64,000 nt of DNA from Actinoallomurus sp040655075 (lineage in GTDB: Bacteria > Actinomycetota > Actinomycetes > Streptosporangiales > Streptosporangiaceae), in the NCBI RefSeq assembly GCF_040655075.1, contig NZ_JBFAJC010000007.1, positions 62,001 to 126,000 on the forward strand. The letters run 5' to 3'. Positions 45,967 through 55,157 of the stretch are shown here, in pieces. The notes under the pieces were generated by a model, which had not been told where the DNA came from, ran no database searches, and saw only the letters and a program-made list of their open reading frames with translations. The number at the start of each line of letters is the position of its first letter. The first letter of the stretch is position 1. Made by a program: the position numbers and the translations under genes.

Positions 45967-46944
45967 TCAGTAACGGCTGCCGGTCGGCGCGGGCAGTGCG
46001 TCGAGGTCGGCCAGGTCCGCCGCGCTCAACTCGGCATCGCCGGCTCCGGTGTTGTCCACCAGGTACTTCGGGGTCTTGGTCCCGGGGATCGGCACGACGT
46101 ACCGGCCCTGGGCCACCACCCAGGCGAGCGCCACCTGTGCCGGGGTGACCCCGGCCCGCTCGGCGATCTCGCGCACCCGGCCGACGATGGCCAGGTTGGC
46201 GCGCAGCGCGTCCTGCTGGAAGCGTGGCAGCCGACGGCGGCGGTCGCCTTCGGGCAGGTCGTCGAATGAGGAGAACCGGCCGACGAGGAATCCTCGCCCC
46301 AGCGGGGAGAACGGCAGGAAGCCGATGCCCTGCTCCTCGCAGTACGGCAGGACCTCATCCTGCACGTCCCGGGTCCACAGAGAGAACTCCGACTGCACGG
46401 ACGTCACCGGGTGCACGGCCTGAGCCCGTTTGATCTGCTCCGCGGTCACCTCGGACAGGCCGAGATACCGGGCCTTGCCCGCCGTCACGGCCTCCGCCAT
46501 CGCCCCCCAGGTCTCCTCGATCGGCACCTGCGGGTCGACCCGGTGCAGCTGGTACAGGTCGACGTGGTCCGTGCCGAGACGGCGCAGGCTCTCGTCGATC
46601 GACCTGCGGACGTGCTCGGGGCGGCCGTCGTTGACGATGACCGGGGAGCCGTCGGGTCCACCGGTCGGGTCGCTCACGACCAGTCCGACCTTGGTGGCCA
46701 GCACCGCACGCTCACGGTGGCCGCCGGCCAGCGCCCGGCCGACCAGCTCCTCGTTGGTGTACGGGCCGTACACATCGGCCGTGTCGATCAGCGTCACGCC
46801 CAGATCGAGGGCCTGGTGGATCACCGAGATCGACGTCTTCTCGTCCCTGGGGGCCTTCATGTCGTACAAGAAGGTCATCCCCATGCAGCCCAGGCCGATG
46901 ACGCCGACCTCCGGACCTGTGCTGCCGATCGTGGTGGTTCGCAT
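45967..46944 (-). CDS. aldo/keto reductase 2
   Basis: The 325-residue reductase has IGSTGPEVGVIGLGCMGMTFLY, catalytic DTADVYGPYTNEELVGRAL, LATKVGLV, LYQLHRVDP and VPIPGTKTPKYLVDN. It is closer to the AKR13/YajO-like group than to reductase 1, so the two are not recent duplicates. ATG at 46944 gives the family N-terminus; MLDG- at 46956 is an alternative. Divergent from regulator 2 across 127 bases, which carry the conserved promoter block. Confidence 0.9.
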   Translation of the reverse strand: MRTTTIGSTGPEVGVIGLGCMGMTFLYDMKAPRDEKTSISVIHQALDLGVTLIDTADVYGPYTNEELVGRALAGGHRERAVLATKVGLVVSDPTGGPDGSPVIVNDGRPEHVRRSIDESLRRLGTDHVDLYQLHRVDPQVPIEETWGAMAEAVTAGKARYLGLSEVTAEQIKRAQAVHPVTSVQSEFSLWTRDVQDEVLPYCEEQGIGFLPFSPLGRGFLVGRFSSFDDLPEGDRRRRLPRFQQDALRANLAIVGRVREIAERAGVTPAQVALAWVVAQGRYVVPIPGTKTPKYLVDNTGAGDAELSAADLADLDALPAPTGSRY

Positions 46945-46986
46945 GCCATCAAGCATTACGGCCGAGTTCGCCGCGTGACAGACCGC

Positions 46987-47032
46987 GCCGTGCCGGGGAG
47001 TGGTGTTCGGGGGTGTGACAGGGCCCCCCACG
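46987..47032. repeat. duplicated promoter/operator block, copy 2
   Basis: GCCGTGCCGGGGAGTGGTG, then TTCGGGGGTGTGACAGGGCC; near-copy of 43914-43959. It lies centrally between reductase 2 and regulator 2. Conservation of both copies beyond coding DNA suggests a binding site for the paralogous regulators. Confidence 0.65.
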
Positions 47033-47071
47033 TGGCTGTCAGGCGGATGACGGCACCGCCAGACTGGAGAC

Positions 47072-47968
47072 ATGACGAGGCAGCAGAGCGGCAGTGCCGG
47101 CGGTACGGAGCTGGGGCGTTTCCTGCGCGCCCGCCGCACTCAGGTGACCCCCGCGGAAGTCGGCCTCACGGTCGGTCCCGGCCTGCGGCGTACCCCCGGC
47201 CTGCGCCGTGAGGAACTGGCCACCCTCGCCGGGGTGAGCATCGACTACTACACGCGTCTGGAACGCGGCAAGGAGACCCGCCCCAGCCCGCCGGTCGTCG
47301 ACGCCCTCGCCCGTGCCCTCCGCCTGGACGACGCGGAACACGACCACCTGCGTGAACTCGCGCTGCGGGCCGCCCGCCAGATCCCGGAGCCGCCGACCGT
47401 GCCCAGCCGGACCGTACGGCCCGGCGTCAAGCTGCTGCTGGAGAGCCTGCGGCCCAACCCCGCGTACGTGGTCAGCCGCAGCACCGACCTGCTGGCGTAC
47501 AGTCCCGCCGCGCTGCGGTTGTTCGCCGGGATGGAGGACTGGCCGGTCAAGCAGCGCAACATCGCGCGCTATGTCTTCCTCCACCCCGCGGCGCGCGACC
47601 TGTTCGACGACTGGGACAACCAGGTCCGCGGCTGTGTCGCCCGCCTGCGGGCCGTGGCGGGCACCGACCCCGACGCCCCCGACCTCGCCCAGCTCGTCGG
47701 CGAGCTACTGCTCAAGAGCCCCGAATTCGCGCGCCTGTGGGAACGCTATGAAGTGAAGGCGCGCCCGTACGGCCGTAAGACCTACCATCACCCGGAGGTC
47801 GGCGACCTCACCCTCGGCTACCAGTCCATGCAGCTGGAAGGCACCCCCGGCCAGCGCCTCAACGCCTACTACGCCGAACCCGGCACCCCCGACTACGACG
47901 CGATGGTCCTCCTCGACCTGGCCGGCTCCGAGCCCTCCTCCCGGCCTGCCGCGCGGCAGCGACCCTGA
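47072..47968 (+). CDS. XRE-family regulator with MmyB-like ligand domain (paralogue 2)
   Basis: The 298-residue protein has the same length and domain order as paralogue 1. Its XRE part reads GTELGRFLRARRTQVTP and LRREELATLAGVSIDYYTRLERG. Its ligand domain has HHPEVGDLTLGYQSMQLEGT. Bases 47789-47853 are identical to 44730-44794. It likely represses or activates the divergent aldo/keto reductase. ATG at 47072 starts MTRQQSG. Confidence 0.9.
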   Translation: MTRQQSGSAGGTELGRFLRARRTQVTPAEVGLTVGPGLRRTPGLRREELATLAGVSIDYYTRLERGKETRPSPPVVDALARALRLDDAEHDHLRELALRAARQIPEPPTVPSRTVRPGVKLLLESLRPNPAYVVSRSTDLLAYSPAALRLFAGMEDWPVKQRNIARYVFLHPAARDLFDDWDNQVRGCVARLRAVAGTDPDAPDLAQLVGELLLKSPEFARLWERYEVKARPYGRKTYHHPEVGDLTLGYQSMQLEGTPGQRLNAYYAEPGTPDYDAMVLLDLAGSEPSSRPAARQRP

Positions 47969-48035
47969 CATCGAGGTACGGGCGGGTCCGTGCGCCGACC
48001 GGGGCGCCGAAACCCGGTGCCGACAGGGAGGACGC

Positions 48036-49771
48036 TCACTCGGCGCGCAGCACCTCGGCGACGGGGCGCCGGCCGGCCAAGCGGACCGGAAGGGCGGTGA
48101 GGAGCGCGACCGCCACGATGGTCCCCGGGATGACGGCGGGCAGCCACGCGTACGGGATCGCGCCGCCGCCCGACGCGCCGCCGGCCGCCCGGGCCGCGAC
48201 ATAGACCGCCAGGCCGAGGGGGATGCCGAAGGTCCCGGCCACGGCGGCGGGGAGCAGCTGCGCCGCCGACAGCCCGGCGGTCACCTGACCTGGGGTCGCG
48301 CCGAGGGCGCGGGCGAGCGCGGTCGGGCGGCGGGAGTCGAGCGACGTCGCCCACGCGATGAGGACCGCGTTGACCGCCGCGAGTGCCAGCAGCGCGACGG
48401 TGAGCGCGAGCACGACCTGGTTCACCTGCTCGGTCACCGGGTTGGGGACACCGGGCACGAACATGATCCCGGTCGTCCGGGCGTCCTTCCGGGCGATGTC
48501 GCCGTGCATGGCGATCGCCGCGACGACCATCGCGGCGGTGATCGCCAGACTGATCAGGGCGAGCACGGCGCGGCGCGGGCGGCGCACCGCGAGACGTAGG
48601 CCCAGCAGGAGCGGCACCGGGAGGCGGGCGGACAACGCGATCAGGCGAGCCGAACGCCGGGGCACCCGCGCCGAACCGGTCAGCGCCCGTACGGTGCTGG
48701 TCCGGGCGCCGCGGATCGCCGGGACCAGGGTCGCCGCGCCGGTCACCGCGAGGGCCACCACGACCACGATCGCCGCCGATCCGGGCGTCAGGTCCGGTCG
48801 GCCGGCGTCCAGCAGCCCGGCGCTCGGCCGGGCCAGCGCCGGGGCCGCCGCCCAGCCGGCGACGAGCCCCACGGCTGCCGCCGCGACGGCCACCAGCAGG
48901 TGCTCGGCGAGCAGGACGAACGCCACCAGAGGGGGCGTCGCGCCGACCGCCTTCAACAGCCCGACCCGGCGGGTCTGGTCCGCGAGACGCCCGCCGACCA
49001 GGACCGCCACGCACGCGACGGCCAGCAGGGCGAGCGCCCACGTGCCGGTCAGCAGGGCCTGGTTCACCAGGTGGAGTTCGGCGGTGGCGTACGCCCCCAT
49101 GTCCTGCCAGGAGCGTACGTTCCGGTGCGCGGCGGCGAAGGCGGGCGCGGCCGCCGGGTCGGCGAGGCGGATCGGCATCACCTGGGAGGTCACCGGCCTG
49201 CCGAGCGACTTCAGGTCGGCCCGCGTCGTCCAGACCAGGCCGGGCGTGGAGGAGGGATAGGGCACCCGGGCGGCGGTGACGGCGATACCCGCGACGTGGA
49301 GCCCGCGACCGGCGATCGTGATCTCGTCGCCCGGCCGTACGTTCAGAGCGTGCGCGAAGGCGCGCTCGACGACGACGCCGCCGTGCCGGACCCAGCCGCC
49401 CGCACTGACCCGCGGCCGGTCGATCGGCCCGGTGGCGGTGTCGCGTCCCTGCACGATCGCCGCGACGCGGACGTTCCGGACGCGCAGGTCCTCGACCGAG
49501 ACGCTGGGGTACGGGCCGGCCGTCCCGGTGACGCCCGGCGCGTGCGCGAGCGCGGCCAGGTCGGCGGACCGGGCCGCCGTGGCGACCGCGTCGGGACCGG
49601 CGGTCGCGACGCGCGTACGGTCCCAGGGCCGGTCGGCCGATCCTCCCACCGTCAGGCCGAGAGTGAGCGTGGTCGTGGTCGCCGCGAGGGCGATCAGCAG
49701 CAGGAGCGCCTCGGCGCGGCGGCGGCGCAGGTCGCGCAGCGCCAGGCGGATCACCACGGTGAGCGTGCTCA

Positions 49772-49772
<1 letters not shown>
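48036..49772 (-). CDS. FtsX-like ABC permease (PadR-linked)
   Basis: The 578-residue protein has an N-terminal helix, a large extracytoplasmic region (about 45-230) and two FtsX modules, each with a coupling motif (QTRRVGLLKAVGATPPLVAFVLLAEHLLVA and SRRPTALARALGATPGQVTAGL). It is the membrane part of an export or remodelling complex. The ATG at 49772 overlaps the ATPase stop by one base. The substrate is unknown. Confidence 0.9.
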
Positions 49773-50497
<725 letters not shown>

Positions 50498-50499
50498 GG

Positions 50500-51006
50500 T
50501 CAGCCCCTTCGGTCCCAGTGCCGGGCGCAGGCGTCGAGCCAGCGCAGGTCGGCCTCCAGACGCAGCGTCACGCCTTCGATGAGCAGCGCCGCCGCCGAGC
50601 CGTCCGGCTCGTTCAGCGCGGCGCGCTGCACGTCGGCCAGGCGGCGCAGCAGCTCCCGGCGCTGGATCTCCACGAGGTCCAGCGGGTCGGCGAGCCGGGC
50701 CGCCGCCGCGGCGACGAGCTTCAGATGGAACTCACTCGGCTTGCCCCAGGTCAGGTCGGCGAGCCAGGCGTCGACGCGCTGTCGGCCCTCGGCCGTCAGC
50801 GCGTACACCTTCCGGTCCGGCCGGTGGACCTGGCCGACGTGCTCGGCGGTCACCAGCCCGGACTTCTCCAGCCGGGACAGGGTGACGTAGACCTGCCCGG
50901 CGTTGAGCGCGTCCCCCATCGGGCCGAGCGCGTCTTGCAGCCGAGCCCGCAGCTCGTAGCCGTGGGAGGGCTCCTTGGCCAGCAGTGCCAGCACGACTTC
51001 CTGCAC
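50500..51006 (-). CDS. PadR-family regulator of the ABC exporter operon
   Basis: The 168-residue protein begins MQEVVLALLAKEPSHGYELRARL with a GTG start, then NAGQVYVTLSRLEKSGLV, the PadR winged helix-turn-helix. The C-terminal helices fit the dimerisation domain. It is the first gene of the operon with the ATPase and permease. The direct repeat 51020-51050 lies in its promoter. GAGGTGA precedes the start by about seven bases. Ligand-responsive repression is expected. Confidence 0.9.
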   Translation of the reverse strand: MQEVVLALLAKEPSHGYELRARLQDALGPMGDALNAGQVYVTLSRLEKSGLVTAEHVGQVHRPDRKVYALTAEGRQRVDAWLADLTWGKPSEFHLKLVAAAAARLADPLDLVEIQRRELLRRLADVQRAALNEPDGSAAALLIEGVTLRLEADLRWLDACARHWDRRG

Positions 51007-51019
51007 GAGTGATCACCTC

Positions 51020-51050
51020 TAACGGTTAGCCATATAGATAACGGCTAGCC
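51020..51050. promoter_or_regulatory. tandem direct repeat upstream of padR operon
   Basis: TAACGGTTAGCC (51020-51031) and TAACGGCTAGCC (51039-51050) match at 11 of 12 positions, 19 bases apart. They flank an AT-rich CATATAGA that could be the -10 region on the minus strand. They are probable PadR operator half-sites. Confidence 0.6.
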
Positions 51051-51085
51051 GTGGACGGCGTCAAACCGGGCCGGCCCGAAGCGCG

Positions 51086-52111
51086 TCAGTTGGTGATGGC
51101 GGCGAGGAGCTCGTCGTGGGAGCCGGCGCCGGTTTTGCGGTACACCGCCTTGAGGTGGTCGTTCACCGTGTAAACCGAAACACCGAGGCGGCGGGCGATG
51201 TGCTTGGCCGCCGACGCGTCGCGCAGATGGGTGATGACCTGACGTTCGCGCGGGGTGATCCCGTACCAGTCGCAGAAGTGCGGGAGCAGCCGCTCGCCGT
51301 CCGCGGACTGGATGATGACCGCCACGTCCCCGGTGGCGTCGCCGTCCAGCGGTTGCGCCTCGCACACCATCCACCGGCCGTAGCTGGCCGCCGGCCCGAA
51401 GGCCACCACGGGCTCCGCGCCGGCCCTGCGGGCGCGCATCGACAGACCGGACAGGAACGAGCGGAAGACCCAGTCGGGCGAGGTGTGGTCGCCGTCCATC
51501 CGGCCTTGCAGCGCGCGCGCCTGAGCGGTGGCCGATCGGATCGTGTGGTCCGGGCCGAGGATGACCACGCCGGGCGGCGGCGCGGGAATGACAGGGGTGA
51601 GCCGGCCGGCGGTGACATAGCCGCGCACCACTTTGGCCAGCGCCGGCACTGACCGCGCCGCCCGGGCGATGTCATCGCCGTCGAACGGCCTGCCTCCTTC
51701 GGTGCGCAGCAGCCCGAGGGTTCCCCATGTTCCCCGGGCGTCCCGCAGCAGCATCCGCAGCTCGCAACCCACCCCGTGGGCGTCGAAGAGGCGCCGTACC
51801 CGGCGGTCACCGGCCCCGATCACGCCCGCGGGGACCGCCAATCCGGCGAGGTCTTCGGGTTGGTACGGGTGGACGCCCGCGTGGTAGTCGCGCAGTAACG
51901 CCCGGCCGAGGTCGGCCTCCACGGCGTGCCAGAAACTGAACGACTCGGGCCCGAACCCTGCCGCCGGACACGTGGCCGCCAGGTACAACGCGTCGTGCGC
52001 CACGGCCTTCAACGCCCGGGAGACCGCCTCCCCCAGCTCGTCGCTGGCGGCACCCTGCCTCGTCGCCGCGTACAGCTCGCGCGCCATCCGGTCCGGATCC
52101 GCCAGACTCAT
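51086..52111 (-). CDS. LuxR-family regulator with N-terminal sensory domain
   Basis: The 341-residue protein has an N-terminal helical region and a GAF-like domain (about 45-190). A PAS-like linker (ILGPDHTIRSATAQARAL) precedes a LuxR helix-turn-helix at the C-terminus, ITPRERQVITHLRDASAAKHIARRLGVSVYTVNDHLKAVYRKTG. There is no receiver domain, so it senses a ligand rather than being phosphorylated. ATG 52111 is taken as start; upstream alternatives lack support. The target is unknown; it lies 80 bases from the padR start on the same strand. Confidence 0.82.
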   Translation of the reverse strand: MSLADPDRMARELYAATRQGAASDELGEAVSRALKAVAHDALYLAATCPAAGFGPESFSFWHAVEADLGRALLRDYHAGVHPYQPEDLAGLAVPAGVIGAGDRRVRRLFDAHGVGCELRMLLRDARGTWGTLGLLRTEGGRPFDGDDIARAARSVPALAKVVRGYVTAGRLTPVIPAPPPGVVILGPDHTIRSATAQARALQGRMDGDHTSPDWVFRSFLSGLSMRARRAGAEPVVAFGPAASYGRWMVCEAQPLDGDATGDVAVIIQSADGERLLPHFCDWYGITPRERQVITHLRDASAAKHIARRLGVSVYTVNDHLKAVYRKTGAGSHDELLAAITN

Positions 52112-52333
52112 CGTGGCCCCACTGTCGTCAGAAGTGAACACCACGACGATGCGGCAGATCATTAACACTCCGCATCCGGGTAATCACGGATAATCGACCT
52201 CGAGACGCACGGCCGGGACGGCTCGGGCTCGCGCAGCGCGACGCGGGCCCTCCGGTCGGTGTCCGCCGGGAGCTGTTCGCGTGCCGCCGGCGAGCCGCCG
52301 CAGCGCGAGGCGGGCCCTCCGAAGCCGGCCGGG

Positions 52334-53071
52334 TCAGCTCGCGGTGTTGATCTTCTTGGCCACGCGCTCGGTCAGGGTGACCGCCGGGGCTCCCTTGTCG
52401 GCGTGGCTGGAGCTGTAGAGGGTGGTGACGACCGCGTTCCCGACCCTGACGGCGGCCAGCGTCGTGCCGCCGTCCCACGCGGACGACGTCACGACGGCCT
52501 TGACTCCCTCATCGCCCGCGCCGCGCAGCTTGGCGCTCGTCACCTTGACCTTGGCCGCCGAGCCGCTCGACGTGTCGGTGAACGTCGCGCAGTGGGCGAA
52601 GACCTTCCGCAGTTTCGCCATCACCTGGCGCGCGTCGTCGCCGTGGTAGGTGTCGATCTCCTGCGCGACCTCCTCGGTCTTGCCGGCGTTGGCGTAGTCG
52701 TCCTGCGCGAACGCGGCCTCGCCGATCCCGGTGACGCGGATCCAGGACGTCTGGCCGAGCGCGCCGCAGACCTTCTTCGCCGGTACGGGGGCGCTGGTGC
52801 GGGGCGCGATGCCGTCGCCGCTGTCCCGCGTGCCGTCCGCTTCGATCCGGAAGCCCTTCGGCAGGGCGCTCGCGGGGAGCAGGAACGCCTTGAGGGCGGA
52901 GCCCTTCAGGACCTCCGGCGAGGCGGAGGCGGCCGGCGCCTTGGAACCCGTGGCCGAGTCGTGCGTCGCGCCACCACCGCTGCCGCCGCAGCCGCCGACG
53001 GCGAGAACGGCGGCACCGGCCGCGGCGAGGATCGCACCGGTCCGGATCCGGCGGGCAGGGGGGATCTTCAT
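52334..53071 (-). CDS. lipoprotein, PknH-like sensor-type secreted domain
   Basis: The 245-residue protein has a signal peptide (RTGAILAAAGAAVLAVGGC) with lipobox VGGC near residue 28, then a low-complexity linker and a globular domain. That domain has LKAFLLPASALPKGFRIE, KKVCGALGQTSWI, and a second cysteine in HCATF that may pair with the first. It resembles extracytoplasmic sensor-like domains of mycobacterial PknH-type lipoproteins. Anchored outside the membrane. Start ATG 53071 has GGAG upstream. Divergent from the methyltransferase. Confidence 0.75.
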   Translation of the reverse strand: MKIPPARRIRTGAILAAAGAAVLAVGGCGGSGGGATHDSATGSKAPAASASPEVLKGSALKAFLLPASALPKGFRIEADGTRDSGDGIAPRTSAPVPAKKVCGALGQTSWIRVTGIGEAAFAQDDYANAGKTEEVAQEIDTYHGDDARQVMAKLRKVFAHCATFTDTSSGSAAKVKVTSAKLRGAGDEGVKAVVTSSAWDGGTTLAAVRVGNAVVTTLYSSSHADKGAPAVTLTERVAKKINTAS

Positions 53072-53164
53072 CTCCGGTCTCCAAGGCTGAAGTAGTTGAT
53101 CATGCTCACCGGATACTCGCTGGTTCCGGCGCTCGCCAAGAAAAGCACATGTGAATCCAATTAA

Positions 53165-53208
53165 CAACTGTGACGGCTGTGGTCGACTGTGCGATCACTT
53201 GGCTGTAA
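53165..53208. promoter_or_regulatory. phased CTGTG repeats upstream of the methyltransferase gene
   Basis: CTGTG occurs at 53168, 53177 and 53187, spaced by nine or ten bases, and CTGTA at 53203. Helical phasing suggests a protein-binding site in the divergent region between the lipoprotein and the methyltransferase. Its binder is unknown. Confidence 0.3.
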
Positions 53209-53272
53209 CGTGGCGACGCAACAGCCGGGGCGCCGGGTCGCGTTCAGGGACCGTGAAGGGGAACGACGGACC

Positions 53273-55144
53273 GTGCAGGACGACGCAACTGTGAGCGCGG
53301 CGGACATCGCCCGGCTGGCCGGGGTCGGACGGGCGGCCGTGAGCAACTGGCGCCGTCGGCACCTGGACTTCCCGCAGCCGGTGGGAGGCACCCCCACCAG
53401 CCCCGTCTTCGCGCTCGCCGAGATCGAGGCATGGCTCCGCGACCAGCGCAAACTCCAGGAGCTCCCGCTGGAGGAGCGCGTCTGGCAAGCGCTACGGGCC
53501 GAGGCCCGCGACGATCTGCGGGTCGCCGAAGTGCTGGCGGACGCCGGAGAGCTCCTCCTCGAACACCACGCGACCGGGGCGCTGCGGCTCGGCCGCCCGG
53601 CCGGGCCGCTGACCGCCGAGACGGCCAAGGCGGTCGCCGAACTCGCCGACGCCCGGGGCGCGGTCGAGGCCTTCGAGTTCCTCTTCACCCGCTTCCGGGA
53701 GACGCAGACCCGCCGCGCCTCCACCACTCTGCCCGAGGCACCCGGCCTGATGGCCGCGCTCGCCGGGGACGCCCGTACGATCCTCGACCCTGCCTGCGGC
53801 ACCGGCGACCTCCTCCTCGCCGCGTTCGGCGACGGGCACCGCTTGCTGGGTCAGGACGCCGACCGGGACGTCGCCCGGCTGGCCACCGTCCGGCTCACCC
53901 TGCTCGGCGGCGAGGCGACCGTCCTGGACGGCGACTCGCTGCGCCGCGACGCCTTCCCCGGAGCCTTGGCCGACGTGGTCCTCTGCGATCCCCCGTTCCA
54001 CGAGCGCGCGTGGGGGCACGAGGAGCTCACCACGGACCCGCGCTGGGAGTACGGCCTGCCGCCGCGCCTGGAGCCGGAGCTGGCGTGGGTACAGCACGCG
54101 CTCGCCCACCTCGAGCCGGGCGGGCGGGCGGTCGTCCTGATGCCCGCCGTCGCGGCCGGCCGCCGATCGGGCCGCCGGATCCGCGCACAGCTGCTCCGCA
54201 AGGGCGCGCTCCGCGCCGTGGCGGGGCTGTCCGCGACCCATCACCTGTGGATCCTGCGCCGCCCCGAGGGCACCCCGCCGTCGACCGTCCTCATGATCGA
54301 CAGTGCCGACCCGGACACGGTCGTCACCACCTGGCGGCGGCACGCGGACGACCCCGACCACGACACGGCGGGCGTCAGCAGGGCCGTCCCCGTGATCGAC
54401 CTGCTCGACGAGGAGGTCGACCTGACGCCGTCCCGTCACGTGTCCGCCGCCCGGTCCGAGCGCATCGCCGAACGCTTCACCGAGACCCACGACCGGCTGG
54501 CCGCAACGCTAGAGAAGGCCGGTGGCCTCGTTCCGGCCCTGGCCCCGGCGACGGGCCACCCGGAGGGCCGGTCCGTTCCACTGTCCGAACTCGCCCGGAT
54601 GGGCCACCTCACGATCCACCACGCGCCGATGCGCGGGGACACCGAGGACGGCGGCGACGGCGACCCGCCCCTGCTCACCGCCGAAGACGTCATCGAGGGC
54701 CGCGCCCCGACGGGCAGCGTCCCCCGCGACGACGCCCGCTGGATCCCCATCGAGGCCGGCGACGTCGTGGTGGCCGTGGTCGCCCGGCATTTCGCGGTCC
54801 GCGTCGCCGATGGCGACGGTCCCCTGCTCGGCCCGCAACTGTGCCTGATCCGCGTCGATCCCCGGCACCTCGACCCGTTCTTCGTCGCCGGGGTCCTGCG
54901 CAGCTCGGCCAATGCCCGCGCGACGATCGTCCAGTCGACCGGGACGATCGGCCGGGCCGACATCCGGCGCGCCCAAGTGCCGCGCCTGTCACTGGAGGAC
55001 CAGCACCGGTACGGCGCCGCGTTCCGCCGGATGACGGAGTTCGAATCGGCCCTGCGGAACACCGTCGCCATGGGCACCGAACTCGCGCAACTCCTGGCCG
55101 ACGGGGTCGCCGAGGGCACGCTCGCGCCTCCCGAGTCCTCGTAG
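53273..55144 (+). CDS. DNA N6-adenine methyltransferase with N-terminal helix-turn-helix
   Basis: The 623-residue protein has a MerR/excisionase-like helix-turn-helix at about 8-55 (SAADIARLAGVGRAAVSNWRRRHLDFP). The methyltransferase carries motif I DPACGTGDLL (residue 172) and a variant catalytic motif DPPF (residue 239, normally NPPF/Y). A C-terminal half resembles a type I specificity/target-recognition domain (DAGDVVVAV, PFFVAGVLRSSANAR, IGRADIRRAQVPRLS). So HsdM- and HsdS-like parts are fused. No restriction nuclease is encoded nearby. GTG at 53273 is the preferred start (53291 possible). The kinase gene follows after 13 bases. Confidence 0.8.
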   Translation: MQDDATVSAADIARLAGVGRAAVSNWRRRHLDFPQPVGGTPTSPVFALAEIEAWLRDQRKLQELPLEERVWQALRAEARDDLRVAEVLADAGELLLEHHATGALRLGRPAGPLTAETAKAVAELADARGAVEAFEFLFTRFRETQTRRASTTLPEAPGLMAALAGDARTILDPACGTGDLLLAAFGDGHRLLGQDADRDVARLATVRLTLLGGEATVLDGDSLRRDAFPGALADVVLCDPPFHERAWGHEELTTDPRWEYGLPPRLEPELAWVQHALAHLEPGGRAVVLMPAVAAGRRSGRRIRAQLLRKGALRAVAGLSATHHLWILRRPEGTPPSTVLMIDSADPDTVVTTWRRHADDPDHDTAGVSRAVPVIDLLDEEVDLTPSRHVSAARSERIAERFTETHDRLAATLEKAGGLVPALAPATGHPEGRSVPLSELARMGHLTIHHAPMRGDTEDGGDGDPPLLTAEDVIEGRAPTGSVPRDDARWIPIEAGDVVVAVVARHFAVRVADGDGPLLGPQLCLIRVDPRHLDPFFVAGVLRSSANARATIVQSTGTIGRADIRRAQVPRLSLEDQHRYGAAFRRMTEFESALRNTVAMGTELAQLLADGVAEGTLAPPESS

Positions 55145-55157
55145 CGTTCGGGGTCCA

